Made by a program: the position numbers and the translations under genes. DNA of 64,000 nt, taken from positions 2,356,001 to 2,420,000 of the forward strand of contig NC_007650.1 of assembly GCF_000012365.1 (NCBI RefSeq). The letters are read 5' to 3'. This stretch comes from Burkholderia thailandensis E264. Its GTDB lineage: Bacteria; Pseudomonadota; Gammaproteobacteria; Burkholderiales; Burkholderiaceae. Below the pieces are notes generated by a model. It was not told the origin of the DNA and searched no databases. It worked only from the letters and a program-made list of their open reading frames with translations. Of the stretch, positions 10,090 to 19,712 are shown one piece after another; the stretch's first letter is position 1; every line of letters begins with the position of its first letter.

Positions 10090-10641
10090 TCAGAAGGTGG
10101 GCGGCGAATTCGCCGATACGACCTCGCAGACGTGTTCCGCGCTGGGATTGCGAAAACGGTGCGGCAAGCGGCTCTCGAAGTAATAGCTGTCTCCGGGGTC
10201 GAGCAGCCACGTGGTGCCGTCGACGGTTAGCTCGATCCGCCCCGACACCACGACGCCGCCCTCGTGCCCCGCATGCGTGAGCATTTCCGCTCCGGTATCC
10301 GCGAGCGGCTGGTAGACCTCGCGCATGATGCACATGTTGCGATCCTTGACGCCCGATCCCGCGAGATAAAAGCCGATCGTCTCGTTGCCGAGATTCGGCA
10401 TCTCGTCGCGCCGCGAGACGACCGAGCGGTTCTCGTCGACCTCGAACGTGAAGAACTCCGCGAGGCTCATCGGAATGCACTCGAGCAATTTCTTCAGCGA
10501 TCCTACCGAAGGACTGACGCGGCTCTGCTCGATCAGCGAGATGGTGCCGTTCGTGACGCCCGCGCGCTTCGCGAGCTCGCGTTGAGACAGCCCGTACTTC
10601 ATGCGCACGTGACGCAGGCGGGTGGCGACTTCATTGGACAT
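10090..10641 (-). CDS. puuR: XRE-family regulator with cupin domain, PuuR-like
   Basis: A 183-residue transcription regulator. Residues 7-60 form an XRE helix-turn-helix (RLRHVRMKYGLSQRELAKRAG), and residues 105-180 form a cupin barrel (TGAEMLTHAGHEGGVVVSGR to DSYYFESRLPHRFRN) that would bind a small ligand. This matches PuuR, the putrescine-responsive repressor of the puu genes, in layout and position. Its own gene is first of a minus-strand set with the aldehyde dehydrogenase and ureohydrolase, and divergent from the puuD-puuA operon. The ATG at 10641 is preferred. A GTG at 10659 would add six residues, and neither has a strong ribosome site. Ligand identity is inferred from context. Confidence 0.87.
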   Translation of the reverse strand: MSNEVATRLRHVRMKYGLSQRELAKRAGVTNGTISLIEQSRVSPSVGSLKKLLECIPMSLAEFFTFEVDENRSVVSRRDEMPNLGNETIGFYLAGSGVKDRNMCIMREVYQPLADTGAEMLTHAGHEGGVVVSGRIELTVDGTTWLLDPGDSYYFESRLPHRFRNPSAEHVCEVVSANSPPTF

Positions 10642-11579
10642 CGATGGGAATTCCGACACGATTGGTGAGCGTCGACGACCGACGATTGCGTGGCATGAGT
10701 GTCGAATATTCTAATCACTTTCGGTTGTTTTCTGCCCGGGAAAACCCTGCAAGGCGTTCGAAATAATGCACGCCCCGGCACGCTTTCGTTGATGCAGGAT
10801 TGATGCCAGTCACCACGAAGCACGCGATGCTTCGTATTTTTGAAAAATATTTGACGCCGTTTTTGACTCGTATATGCTGATCCACAGGTCGGCGTCACAT
10901 CATCGTCATGTTGCGGTGCATTTCAGACGGTGTCCGAAATTTTCATCGATTTGACGATCCTGCCGCCGCACCGATGCCCCGATTGATTAAACGCCGAGTG
11001 CGTTCGATGAAACGGGGTGTTCAAAACTTTCAACGTCACCAGTCGAGTGTAATCGTGAGAGTCCGTGGCCCTCTGGTAAGGTGGGATCGAAGACATGCGG
11101 CGAGTCTCCCGCATGACGTCGCCCTCTCCGACGGCAGCAGCGGCGCGCTTGTTCCTCGCCTGCTTCCGTCCGTCATCACCATCCTGTCCCGTCGCTCCGT
11201 GCGACGTCACAACGCCGTCTCCGCACGCGCCTACATCGCCGTGCATATCGACGAAGTCGCCTCGCTGCTGCCGTAGCGCCTCTCCTTCCGACGCCGTTCG
11301 CCTCGAACGCAAGCGCTGACGCCTGACCGGCGCAGCGGCCTGCCGCATCGTCGCGCGCGCTCGACCATCCCCGCTGCGCCGCGCGCTCGATTCGAGCGAG
11401 CGAAATCACTCTTCATCGCGCGCCGTGCGATTGCCGGCTTGCGGCCGTCGCTCGCCCGCCGCGCACACGACTCATCGACTTCACGCACCGCGCGAAGCCG
11501 ACGGGCCCGCTCACGCCTGCCGAATTGCGATTTTCGATGCGCGATTCGCAATCCGGGCATTCATCGAAACGTGAAATTC
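10642..11579. other. Gene-free divergent control region of the putrescine genes
   Basis: This stretch of 938 bases lies between the divergent regulator and puuD genes. Overlapping frames on both strands have no recognisable product. The part at 10,700-10,900 is AT-rich and contains a plausible plus-strand promoter (10851-10878). A long untranslated leader to puuD at 11,580, or a further promoter, is implied. I found no clear palindrome that could be named as the PuuR site. Confidence 0.5.
10851..10878 (+). promoter_or_regulatory. Possible sigma-70 promoter for the puu operon
   Basis: TTGACG (10851-10856) and TATGCT (10873-10878) are separated by 16 bases within an AT-rich patch, on the strand of the puuD operon. 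Good -35, moderate -10. The distance of about 700 bases to puuD makes the assignment uncertain. Confidence 0.35.
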
Positions 11580-12380
11580 ATGCAAAGCAAACCATTGGTC
11601 GGTATCACCGCAGACAGAAAGATGATGGGCGCGCATCCATCGCACGTCGTCGTCGAGAAGTACATCACGGCGGTCGTCGACGGCGCCGATGCGCTCGCGA
11701 TGCTCGTGCCGGCGCTCGGCCCGCGGCAGGCGGCGCGCGACGTGCTCGCCGCCGTCGACGGACTGTTGTTGACCGGCAGCTATTCGAACGTCGAGCCGCA
11801 TCGCTACGGCGGCGAGCCGAGCGCGCCCGGCACGCTGCACGATCCCGCGCGCGACGAGACGACGCTGCCGCTCGTGCGCGCGGCGATCGACGCCGGCGTG
11901 CCCGTGCTCGCGATCTGCCGCGGCTTCCAGGAGATGAACGTCGCGTTCGGCGGCACGCTGCATCAGCAGGTGCATGCGGTCGACGGATTCGACGATCACC
12001 GCGAGGACAAGGACGACCCGCTCGACGCGCAGTACGCGCCCGCGCATGAAATCCGGCTCGTGGCGGGCGGAGTGCTGCAACGTCTGATCGGCGGCGCGAC
12101 GCAAGCACACGTGAATTCGCTGCACGGTCAGGGCATCGCGCAATTGGGCGCGGGCCTCGCGATCGACGCGCTCGCGCCCGACGGCCTGATCGAAGCGGTC
12201 CGCGTGCCGCACGCGCGTGCGTTCGCACTCGGCGTGCAATGGCATCCCGAGTGGAAGCACGCGGACGACCCGCTGTCCACCGCGATCTTTCGCGCATTCG
12301 GCCACGCGTGCCGCGAACGGATGCGCGCCCGCATGCAGCACCACGCCGACCTGTCGCCGGCCCACACGGCCGGCGCGTGA
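11580..12380 (+). CDS. puuD: Gamma-glutamyl-gamma-aminobutyrate hydrolase
   Basis: A 266-residue class I glutamine-amidotransferase-like hydrolase of the PuuD type, which releases GABA and glutamate from gamma-glutamyl-GABA, the last step of the glutamylated putrescine route. The catalytic triad is visible: Cys113 in AICRGFQE, and His222 and Glu224 in GVQWHPEW. The family segment LTGSYSNVEPHRYGGE lies near residue 65. The ATG at 11580 begins MQSKPLVGIT, the conserved first strand; the frame is open further upstream, but that part is arginine-rich noise. It is the first gene of the plus-strand putrescine operon, 26 bases before the glutamine-synthetase-like gene. Confidence 0.92.
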   Translation: MQSKPLVGITADRKMMGAHPSHVVVEKYITAVVDGADALAMLVPALGPRQAARDVLAAVDGLLLTGSYSNVEPHRYGGEPSAPGTLHDPARDETTLPLVRAAIDAGVPVLAICRGFQEMNVAFGGTLHQQVHAVDGFDDHREDKDDPLDAQYAPAHEIRLVAGGVLQRLIGGATQAHVNSLHGQGIAQLGAGLAIDALAPDGLIEAVRVPHARAFALGVQWHPEWKHADDPLSTAIFRAFGHACRERMRARMQHHADLSPAHTAGA

Positions 12381-12406
12381 ACCGGCCCACTACAACGAGA
12401 ACGATC

Positions 12407-13741
12407 ATGCAAGACATCGACGAATTCCTGAAGAAGCACCGGATCACCGAAATCGAAGCGATCATCCCCGACATGGCCGGCATCGCGCGCGGCAAGATCA
12501 TTCCGCGCAGCAAGTTCGAAACCGGCGAATCGATGCGCCTGCCGCAGGCGGTGATGATCCAGACCGTCACCGGCGACTACCCGGAAGACGGCAGCCTGAC
12601 GGGCGTCACCGATCCCGACATGGTGTGCCTGCCCGATGCATCGACGATCCGCCTGATTCCGTGGGCGATCGATCCGACCGCGCAGGTGATCCACGATTGC
12701 GTGCATTTCGACGGCACGCCCGTCGAGATCTCGCCGCGCCGCGTGCTGCGCCGCGTGCTCGAGCTCTACAAGGCGAAGGGCTGGAAGCCCGTGATCGCAC
12801 CGGAGCTCGAGTTCTACCTGGTCGACATGAACAAGGACCCGGACCTGCCGCTCGCGCCGCCCATCGGCCGTACCGGGCGGCCAGAGACAGGGCGCCAGTC
12901 GTATTCAATCGAAGCGGTCAACGAGTTCGATCCGCTCTTCGAGGACATCTACGAATACTGCGAGGTGCAGGATCTCGAAGTGGACACGCTGATTCACGAA
13001 GTCGGCGCCGCGCAGATGGAGATCAACTTCCTGCACGGCGACCCGCTGAACCTTGCCGACCGCGTGTTCCTGTTCAAGCGCACGGTGCGCGAGGCGGCGC
13101 TCAGGCATCACATGTACGCGACGTTCATGGCGAAGCCAATGGAGAACGAACCGGGTTCGGCGATGCACGTGCATCAGAGCATCGTCGACGAGGAGACCGG
13201 ACGCAACCTGTTCACCTCCAACGACGGCGGCCCGACCGACATGTTCTACGCGTACATCGCCGGGCTGCAGAAGTACACGCCCGCGCTGATGCCGATCTTC
13301 GCGCCGTACATCAACTCGTATCGCCGGCTGTCGCGCTTCATGGCCGCGCCGATCAACGTGCAGTGGGGCTACGACAACCGCACGGTCGGCTTCCGGATTC
13401 CGCACTCGTCGTCGGCGTCGCGCCGCGTCGAGAACCGGATTCCGGGTGTCGACTGCAATCCGTATCTCGCGATCGCGGCCACGCTCGCGGCCGGCTACGT
13501 CGGCATGACGCAGCGCCTCGTGCCGACCGAGCCGCTCGTCAGCGACGGATACAGCCTGCCGTACCAGTTGCCGCGCAATCTCGAAGAGGGCCTCACGCTG
13601 ATGGCCGCGTGCGAGCCGATTGCCCAGATCCTCGGCGAGAAGTTCGTGACGGCCTATCTCGCGTTGAAGGAAACCGAATACGAAGCGTTCTTCCGCGTGA
13701 TCAGCTCGTGGGAACGCAAGCATTTGCTGCTGCACGTCTGA
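12407..13741 (+). CDS. puuA: Gamma-glutamylputrescine synthetase (glutamine synthetase family)
   Basis: A 444-residue member of the glutamine synthetase superfamily. It carries the N-terminal PDMAGIARGKIIPRSKF, the catalytic ELEFYLVDMN, GAAQMEINF, the ATP-site SAMHVHQS, and NRIPGVDCNPYLAIAATLAAG. In context it would ligate putrescine to glutamate with ATP, giving gamma-glutamylputrescine. The length and the neighbouring puuD, puuB and puuC homologues favour PuuA over a nitrogen-assimilating GlnA (about 470 residues). The frame is open further upstream and would overlap puuD; the ATG at 12407 gives the conserved MQDIDEFLKKHRITEIE start and leaves a 26-base gap. Nitrogen source and putrescine would be expected to control it. 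Confidence 0.9.
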   Translation: MQDIDEFLKKHRITEIEAIIPDMAGIARGKIIPRSKFETGESMRLPQAVMIQTVTGDYPEDGSLTGVTDPDMVCLPDASTIRLIPWAIDPTAQVIHDCVHFDGTPVEISPRRVLRRVLELYKAKGWKPVIAPELEFYLVDMNKDPDLPLAPPIGRTGRPETGRQSYSIEAVNEFDPLFEDIYEYCEVQDLEVDTLIHEVGAAQMEINFLHGDPLNLADRVFLFKRTVREAALRHHMYATFMAKPMENEPGSAMHVHQSIVDEETGRNLFTSNDGGPTDMFYAYIAGLQKYTPALMPIFAPYINSYRRLSRFMAAPINVQWGYDNRTVGFRIPHSSSASRRVENRIPGVDCNPYLAIAATLAAGYVGMTQRLVPTEPLVSDGYSLPYQLPRNLEEGLTLMAACEPIAQILGEKFVTAYLALKETEYEAFFRVISSWERKHLLLHV

Positions 13742-13776
13742 ACGCGCGCGCAGCCGCATCCATCCAGGAGGAAACG

Positions 13777-15210
13777 ATGAGCTACCGACTGAACAACGAA
13801 TCCGCGTGGATTCAACCCGCCGCGCCCGCCCCCGGCGCGCACGCGCACCGCACGAGCGCCGAATATCGCGCGCTCGACGCCGCGCATCACATTCACCCGT
13901 TCTCCGACATGGGCTCGCTCAATCGCGCGGGCAGCCGCGTGATCGTGAAGGCCGAAGGCGTCCATCTGTGGGATTCCGACGGCAACAAGATCATCGACGG
14001 CATGGCCGGCCTCTGGTGCGTGAACGTCGGCTACGGCCGCGAGGAACTGATCGCGGCCGGCAGCCGCCAGTTGCGCGAGCTGCCGTTCTACAACACGTTC
14101 TTCAAGACCACCCATCCGCCCGTCATCGAGCTCTCCGCGCTGCTTGCCGAGATCGCGCCGCCCGCGTTCAACCGCTTCTTCTATTGCAACAGCGGCTCCG
14201 AGGGCAACGATACCGTGCTGCGCATCGCGCATCAGTACTGGCGCACGCAAAACCGGCCGCAGAAGAAGTTCGTGATCTCGCGCAGGAACGGCTATCACGG
14301 CTCGACGATCGCGGGCGCCACGCTCGGCGGCATGGGCTACATGCACGAGCAGATGCCCTCGAAGGTCGAGCATATCGTCCACATCGATCAGCCTTATTAC
14401 TTCGGCGAGGCGAGCGAAGGGCAGACGCCCGAGGCGTTCGGCCTCGAACGCGCGCGGCAGCTCGAGGCGAAGATTCTCGAGCTCGGCGCGCAGAACGTCG
14501 CCGCGTTCATCGGCGAGCCGTTCCAGGGCGCCGGCGGCGTGATCTTCCCGCCGTCGACGTACTGGCCCGAGATCGAGCGGATCTGCCGCCAGTACGACGT
14601 GCTGCTCGTCGCGGACGAAGTGATCGGCGGCTTCGGGCGCACCGGCGAATGGTTCGCGCACCAGCACTTCGGCTTCGAGCCCGACCTGATGACGCTCGCG
14701 AAGGGGCTGACGAGCGGTTACGTGCCGATGGGCGCGGTCGCGCTGTCGGACCGGATCGCCGACGCGCTGATCGCGCACGGCGAGTTCAATCACGGGATGA
14801 CGTACTCGGGGCATCCGGTGGCCGCGGCGGTGGCCGTCGCGAATCTGAAGGTGCTGCGCGACGAGAAGATCGTCGAGCGCGTGAAGACCGATACCGGCCC
14901 GTACTTCCAGCAGTTGCTGCGCGAGACGTTCGCGAACCATCCGATCGTCGGGGATATCGCCGGCGCGGGGCTTGTCGCGGGCATTCAGCTCGCGCGCGAG
15001 CCGGGCGCGCGCAAGCGCTTCGAGAACGGCGGCGAGGTCGGCACGATCTGCCGCGACTACTGCTTCAACGGCAACCTGATCATGCGCGCGACGGGCGACC
15101 GGATGCTGCTTTCGCCGCCGCTCGTGATCTCGCGGCCCGAAATCGACGAGATCGTCGAGAAGGCGAAGCGTGCGATCGACGCGACGGCGCAGCAACTGGG
15201 TCTTTCCTAA
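13777..15210 (+). CDS. spuC: Putrescine-pyruvate aminotransferase (class III)
   Basis: A 477-residue pyridoxal-phosphate class III aminotransferase of the SpuC/omega-transaminase type. The phosphate-binding CNSGSEGNDT lies at 137-146, Asp280 in LLVADEVIGGFGRTG contacts the cofactor ring, and Lys309 in TLAKGLTSGYVPMGA is the Schiff-base lysine. It would move an amino group from putrescine to pyruvate, giving 4-aminobutyraldehyde and alanine, an alternative to the glutamylated route in the same operon. A strong AGGAGG ribosome site lies seven bases before the ATG at 13777. It is 35 bases downstream of puuA. Other terminal diamines could also be substrates. Confidence 0.9.
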   Translation: MSYRLNNESAWIQPAAPAPGAHAHRTSAEYRALDAAHHIHPFSDMGSLNRAGSRVIVKAEGVHLWDSDGNKIIDGMAGLWCVNVGYGREELIAAGSRQLRELPFYNTFFKTTHPPVIELSALLAEIAPPAFNRFFYCNSGSEGNDTVLRIAHQYWRTQNRPQKKFVISRRNGYHGSTIAGATLGGMGYMHEQMPSKVEHIVHIDQPYYFGEASEGQTPEAFGLERARQLEAKILELGAQNVAAFIGEPFQGAGGVIFPPSTYWPEIERICRQYDVLLVADEVIGGFGRTGEWFAHQHFGFEPDLMTLAKGLTSGYVPMGAVALSDRIADALIAHGEFNHGMTYSGHPVAAAVAVANLKVLRDEKIVERVKTDTGPYFQQLLRETFANHPIVGDIAGAGLVAGIQLAREPGARKRFENGGEVGTICRDYCFNGNLIMRATGDRMLLSPPLVISRPEIDEIVEKAKRAIDATAQQLGLS

Positions 15211-15277
15211 CGGCATTGCCAATCGGGCAGGCGGCGCGCGGGCGCCGCGCGCCCACCTTCATCATCAGGGGAACAAC

Positions 15278-16399
15278 ATGAGTGTGAGCCATCTTCGTCA
15301 TGCGGTCGCGCGCGCTGCGCTCGCCGCGCTCGCCGGCGCGTCGGCGCTGGCCATGCCGGCCGCGCATGCGGCCGGCGGCGAGCTGAACGTCTACAACTGG
15401 TCCGACTACATCGCGAAAGACACGATCCCGGGCTTCGAGAAACAATCGGGCATCCACGTCAAGTACGACAACTACGACAGCGACGACACGCTGCAGGCGA
15501 AGCTGCTCGCGGGCAGCTCCGGCTACGACGTCGTCGTGCCGACGTCGAACTACATGGCCAAGCAAATTCAGGCGGGCGTCTATCAGAAGCTCGACAAATC
15601 GAAGCTGCCGAACCTGTCGAACCTCGATCCGACGCTGATGAAAATGATCGCCGAAGCCGATCCGGGCAACCAGTACGGCGTGCCGTGGGCATTCGGCACC
15701 GACGGCATCGGCTACAACGTGCAGGCGGTGAAGAAGGCGCTCGGCGAGAACGCGCCCGTCGACAGCTGGGCGCTCGTGTTCGATCCGGCGAACATGTCGA
15801 AACTCAAGGGCTGCGGCGTGTCGTTCCTCGATCAGGCCGTCGACGTGTTCGCCGCGACGCTGCAATACATGGGCAAGAATCCGAACAGCACGAACCCCGC
15901 CGATTACCAGGCGGCGTTCGAGGTGCTGAAGAAAGTCCGCCCGTACATCACGCAATTCAACTCGTCCGGCTACATCAACGATCTCGCGAACAACGACGTG
16001 TGCGTCGCGCTCGGGTGGTCGGGCGACGTCGGCATCGCACATCGCCGCTCGGCAGAAGCGAAGCGCCCGTACGACATCAAGTTCTCGAATCCGAAGGAAG
16101 GCGGCCTGCTGTGGTTCGACGTGATGGTGATCCCGAAGGATGCGCCGCACGCGGAAGCCGCGCTGAAATGGATCAACTACATCGAGGACCCAAAGGTCAA
16201 CGCCGCGATCACGAACGAGGTGTTCTATCCGACCGCGAACCGGGCGGCGCGCCAGTTCGTCGTGCCCGCCGTCGCGCAGGACCCGACCGTCTATCCGCCC
16301 GAAGACGTGCTGAAGAAGATGACGCTGATGCGGCCGATGCCTGCCGACATCCTGCGGCTCGAAAACCGTCTTTGGGCGCAACTAAAGACAGGACACTGA
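15278..16399 (+). CDS. potF: Periplasmic putrescine/polyamine-binding protein
   Basis: A 373-residue extracytoplasmic solute-binding protein of the PotD/PotF/SpuD family. A signal peptide with a run of Ala/Leu ends in PAAHA-AG, with probable cleavage after residue 31. The mature start GELNVYNWSDYIAKDTI and GYDVVVPTSNYMAKQI are typical of PotF. Aromatic and acidic residues such as those in WAFGTDGIGYN and ALGWSGDVGIA line the amine pocket in the family. It would deliver putrescine to the ABC transporter encoded next. A GGGGAA ribosome site precedes the ATG at 15278, which lies 67 bases after the aminotransferase gene. Putrescine is favoured by the operon; spermidine cannot be excluded. Confidence 0.9.
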   Translation: MSVSHLRHAVARAALAALAGASALAMPAAHAAGGELNVYNWSDYIAKDTIPGFEKQSGIHVKYDNYDSDDTLQAKLLAGSSGYDVVVPTSNYMAKQIQAGVYQKLDKSKLPNLSNLDPTLMKMIAEADPGNQYGVPWAFGTDGIGYNVQAVKKALGENAPVDSWALVFDPANMSKLKGCGVSFLDQAVDVFAATLQYMGKNPNSTNPADYQAAFEVLKKVRPYITQFNSSGYINDLANNDVCVALGWSGDVGIAHRRSAEAKRPYDIKFSNPKEGGLLWFDVMVIPKDAPHAEAALKWINYIEDPKVNAAITNEVFYPTANRAARQFVVPAVAQDPTVYPPEDVLKKMTLMRPMPADILRLENRLWAQLKTGH

Positions 16400-16589
16400 T
16401 CACGAGCGGTTCACGCGCGCGGCAGTCGCTCGATTGCCGCGCGCCCCGAGCAAGCAATCCGGCGCCGGTGCGTTCGACCTGAAACGCACGGGCACCTCGA
16501 TTCCCGGTCGCAGATTCTCCGCGATTCGCACGATGCGCGTCGCGCGGGAGCGCTCATGCCTGCGATCCCCAACGAAGGATGGCTACACC

Positions 16590-17744
16590 ATGAAATCGAC
16601 GCCTTCAATCGACACCGCGCAACTGGCGCGTCCCCCGGTCGGCACGCCGGCCGGAACGAACGAGTTCGTCCGCATCGAGAACGTCGTGAAAAAATTCGGA
16701 GACAGCACCGCCGTCGACAACGTCAATCTGTCGATCGCGAAGAACGAGCTGTTCGCGCTGCTCGGCAGTTCGGGCTGCGGCAAGTCCACGCTGCTGCGGA
16801 TGCTCGCCGGGCTGGAGACGGCCACGTCCGGGCGCATCTTCGTCGACGGCGAGGACCTTGCGACGCTGCCGCCGTATCGCCGGCCCGTGAACATGATGTT
16901 CCAGTCGTACGCGCTCTTCCCGCACATGAGCGTCGAATCGAACGTCGCGTTCGGCCTGAAGCAGGAGGGCACGCCGAAGCACGAGATCCGCGAGCGCGTC
17001 GCCGATGCGCTGAACCTCGTGCAGATGGGCCGCTATGCGCAGCGCAAGCCGCATCAGCTGTCGGGCGGCCAGCAACAGCGCGTCGCGCTCGCCCGCTCGC
17101 TCGTCAAGCGGCCGAAGCTGCTGCTGCTCGACGAGCCGATGTCCGCGCTCGACAAGAAGATTCGCCAGAAGACGCAGCTCGAGCTCGTCAACATCATCGA
17201 GAAAGTCGATGTGACCTGCGTGATGGTTACGCACGATCAGGAAGAAGCGATGACGATGGCGAGCCGCCTCGCGGTGATGAGCGAAGGCCGGATCGTGCAG
17301 ATCGGCACGCCCGGCCAGGTCTACGAGTTTCCGAACAGCCGCTTCTCGGCCGAATTCATCGGTTCGACAAACCTGTTCGAGGGCGTCGTCGTCGAGGACG
17401 AACCCGATCACATCTTCGTCGAAAGCGAGGATCTCGAAGCGCGGATGTACGTAAGCCACGGCGTCACGGGCCCGCTCGGCATGCCGGTCGGCATCTCGGT
17501 GCGGCCGGAGCGCGTGCGCGTATCGCGCGAGAAACCGCTCGAGCCGCACAACTGGGCGCGCGGCGTCGTCACCGACGTCGCGTACATGGGCAGCTATTCG
17601 CTGTACCACGTGCGCCTGCCGAGCGGCAAGACGGTCGTGTCCAATCTTTCGAGCTCGCACCTGATGCACGACGGTGCGCCCGCATACAACGACGACGTGT
17701 TCGTCTCCTGGTCGCCCGCAAGCGGCGTGGTGCTGACGCAATGA
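16590..17744 (+). CDS. potG: Polyamine ABC transporter ATP-binding protein
   Basis: A 384-residue ATPase of the polyamine importer. It has Walker A GSSGCGKST at 59-67, Q-loop FQSYALFPHM, signature LSGGQQQR, Walker B LLLLDEP and a switch histidine in MVTHDQEEA. A C-terminal TOBE-like regulatory domain (about residues 290-384) follows, as in PotG/PotA. The ATG at 16590 was chosen because it gives the usual short leader before FVRIENVVKKFG; the frame is open upstream into non-coding sequence. It lies 190 bases after the binding-protein gene and its stop overlaps the start of the first permease gene (ATGA), showing translational coupling. Confidence 0.92.
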   Translation: MKSTPSIDTAQLARPPVGTPAGTNEFVRIENVVKKFGDSTAVDNVNLSIAKNELFALLGSSGCGKSTLLRMLAGLETATSGRIFVDGEDLATLPPYRRPVNMMFQSYALFPHMSVESNVAFGLKQEGTPKHEIRERVADALNLVQMGRYAQRKPHQLSGGQQQRVALARSLVKRPKLLLLDEPMSALDKKIRQKTQLELVNIIEKVDVTCVMVTHDQEEAMTMASRLAVMSEGRIVQIGTPGQVYEFPNSRFSAEFIGSTNLFEGVVVEDEPDHIFVESEDLEARMYVSHGVTGPLGMPVGISVRPERVRVSREKPLEPHNWARGVVTDVAYMGSYSLYHVRLPSGKTVVSNLSSSHLMHDGAPAYNDDVFVSWSPASGVVLTQ

Positions 17745-18721
17745 GAACTTCCCCCTCCTCCTCGCTCGCGGCGGCTTCGCCCGCCGCCCGCGGCGCGTCG
17801 CCCGTGCGCGCGCTCGCCGCGCGCCTCGCGGCGCGCTTCACGCCGTCCGGCCGCAGCGTCGCGATCGGCGTGCCGTTCCTGTGGCTCGCGTTGTTCTTCG
17901 CATTGCCGTTCGTGCTCGTGCTGAAGATCAGCTTCGCCGATCAGGTGATGGGCATCCCGCCGTACACGGCGCTGATGAACGTCAAGGACGGCGCGGTGCA
18001 ATTCGCGCTGCAGCTCGGCCATTACGCGTTCCTGCTGCAGGACAGCCTCTATGTCGCGACCTATATCAGCTCGCTGAAGATGGCCGCTGTGTCGACGCTC
18101 CTGTGCCTGCTGATCGGCTACCCGATGGCGTACTACATCGCGCGCTCCGCGCCCGCGACGCGCAACCTGCTGATGATGGGCGTGATGCTGCCGTTCTGGA
18201 CGTCGTTCCTGATCCGCGTCTACGCATGGATCGGCATCCTGAAGGACGACGGCCTGCTGAACCACGCGCTGATCGCGATCGGCTTGATCCACTCGCCGCT
18301 GCGGCTCTATCACACCGACGCGGGCGTCTACATCGGGATGGTCTATTCGTATCTGCCGTTCATGGTGATGCCGCTCTACGCGCACCTCGTGAAGATGGAC
18401 CTCACGCTGCTCGAGGCCGCGTACGACCTCGGCGCGAAGCCGTGGGTCGCGTTCACGCGGATCACGCTGCCGCTGTCGAAGAACGGAATCATCGCGGGCA
18501 GCCTGCTCGTGTTCATTCCGGCCGTCGGCGAATACGTGATCCCGGAGCTGCTCGGCGGCGCCGACACGCTGATGATCGGCCGCGTGATGTGGGACGAGTT
18601 CTTCAACAACATGGACTGGCCGATGGCTTCCGCGGTGACGGTCGCGATGGTGCTTCTGCTCCTCGTGCCGATGGCCGTGTTCCAGTACTACCAGGTGAAG
18701 GAACTGGAGAACGCGAAATGA
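17741..18721 (+). CDS. potH: Polyamine ABC transporter permease, PotH type
   Basis: A 326-residue inner-membrane permease with about six helices, beginning after a Ser/Ala/Arg-rich cytoplasmic N-terminus of about 40 residues. The ATPase-coupling EAA motif reads EAAYDLGAKPWVAFTRITLPLSK in the C-terminal third, as in PotH/PotB. With the next gene product it forms the translocation pathway for putrescine. It overlaps the ATPase gene by four bases at its start and the second permease gene by four bases at its end (ATGA at both junctions), so all three are translated in fixed proportion. Confidence 0.92.
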   Translation: MRTSPSSSLAAASPAARGASPVRALAARLAARFTPSGRSVAIGVPFLWLALFFALPFVLVLKISFADQVMGIPPYTALMNVKDGAVQFALQLGHYAFLLQDSLYVATYISSLKMAAVSTLLCLLIGYPMAYYIARSAPATRNLLMMGVMLPFWTSFLIRVYAWIGILKDDGLLNHALIAIGLIHSPLRLYHTDAGVYIGMVYSYLPFMVMPLYAHLVKMDLTLLEAAYDLGAKPWVAFTRITLPLSKNGIIAGSLLVFIPAVGEYVIPELLGGADTLMIGRVMWDEFFNNMDWPMASAVTVAMVLLLLVPMAVFQYYQVKELENAK

Positions 18722-19647
18722 TCAAGCCCAACAAACCGCTTCGCGCCGGCGTGCTGACGCTCGGCTTCCTGTTTCTCTACATCCCGATCGTGAGCCTCGT
18801 CGTCTATTCGTTCAACGAGTCGAAGCTCGTCACGGTCTGGTCCGGCTTCTCGCTGAAATGGTACGCGGCGCTGTGGCAGGACGACGAGTTGCTGACGAGC
18901 GCGTGGCTATCGCTGAAGATCGGCCTGCTGACCGCGTTCGCATCCGTGTTCATCGGCACGTGGGCGGGCTTCGTGCTCGCGCGCTTCGGACGCTTTCGCG
19001 GCTTCACGCTGTACACCGGGATGATCAACGCGCCGCTCGTGATTCCCGAAGTGATCCAGGGGATCTCGCTGCTGCTGCTGTTCGTCGCGCTCGAACAGAT
19101 GGTCGGCTGGCCAAAGGGCCGCGGGATGGTGACGATCTGGATCGGCCACGTGATGCTGTGCGTGTCGTACGTCGCGATCATCGTGCAGTCGCGCGTCAAG
19201 GAACTGAACAAGTCGCTCGAAGAAGCGGCGCTCGACCTCGGCGCAACGCCGCTCAAGGTGTTCTTCGTGATCACGCTGCCGCTGATCTCGCAGGCGCTGC
19301 TGTCCGGCTGGCTGCTGTCGTTCACGCTGTCGATCGACGATCTCGTGCTCTCCGCGTTCCTGTCCGGCCCCGGTTCGACGACGTTGCCCCTCGTCGTGTT
19401 CTCGCGCGTGCGTCTCGGCCTGAACCCCGAGATGAACGCGCTCGCGACGCTCTTCATCACCGCGGTGACGATCGGCGTGATCGTCGTCAATCAGATGATG
19501 CTGAGCCGCGAGCGGCGGCGCGAGCGCGACATGCGCCAGGCGTTCGCGCAGCCGGCGCCTTCCGACTCGTCCGAATCCGACTCGGCCGGCGGCGTTGCTC
19601 GCCCGCCGCAAGCCGCGGCGACGCGCAAGTCGCTCGGCACGGCCTGA
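18718..19647 (+). CDS. potI: Polyamine ABC transporter permease, PotI type
   Basis: A 309-residue inner-membrane permease with about six helices, partner of the preceding permease. The EAA motif is EEAALDLGATPLKVFFVITLPL, followed by the SFTLSIDDLVLSAFLSGPGSTTLPLVVFS segment typical of PotI/PotC. The C-terminal 40 residues are charged and low in complexity (RERRRERDMRQ, then Ser/Asp and Ala/Arg-rich) and cytoplasmic, longer than in E. coli PotI. It starts at the ATG at 18718 overlapping the previous stop. It is followed after 65 bases by the porin gene. Confidence 0.92.
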   Translation: MIKPNKPLRAGVLTLGFLFLYIPIVSLVVYSFNESKLVTVWSGFSLKWYAALWQDDELLTSAWLSLKIGLLTAFASVFIGTWAGFVLARFGRFRGFTLYTGMINAPLVIPEVIQGISLLLLFVALEQMVGWPKGRGMVTIWIGHVMLCVSYVAIIVQSRVKELNKSLEEAALDLGATPLKVFFVITLPLISQALLSGWLLSFTLSIDDLVLSAFLSGPGSTTLPLVVFSRVRLGLNPEMNALATLFITAVTIGVIVVNQMMLSRERRRERDMRQAFAQPAPSDSSESDSAGGVARPPQAAATRKSLGTA

Positions 19648-19712
19648 CGACGCCCCCGCCCGAACACGTATCGAATCGCAGTCCTTTGCAATACGACACC
19701 CAGGAGAATCAC

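Noticed and set aside
8351..10480. Upstream extension of the ureohydrolase frame through the aldehyde dehydrogenase gene
   Set aside because: The frame is open only because of high GC. The real start at 8350 gives a normal family length, and the extension is the aldehyde dehydrogenase gene read in another frame.
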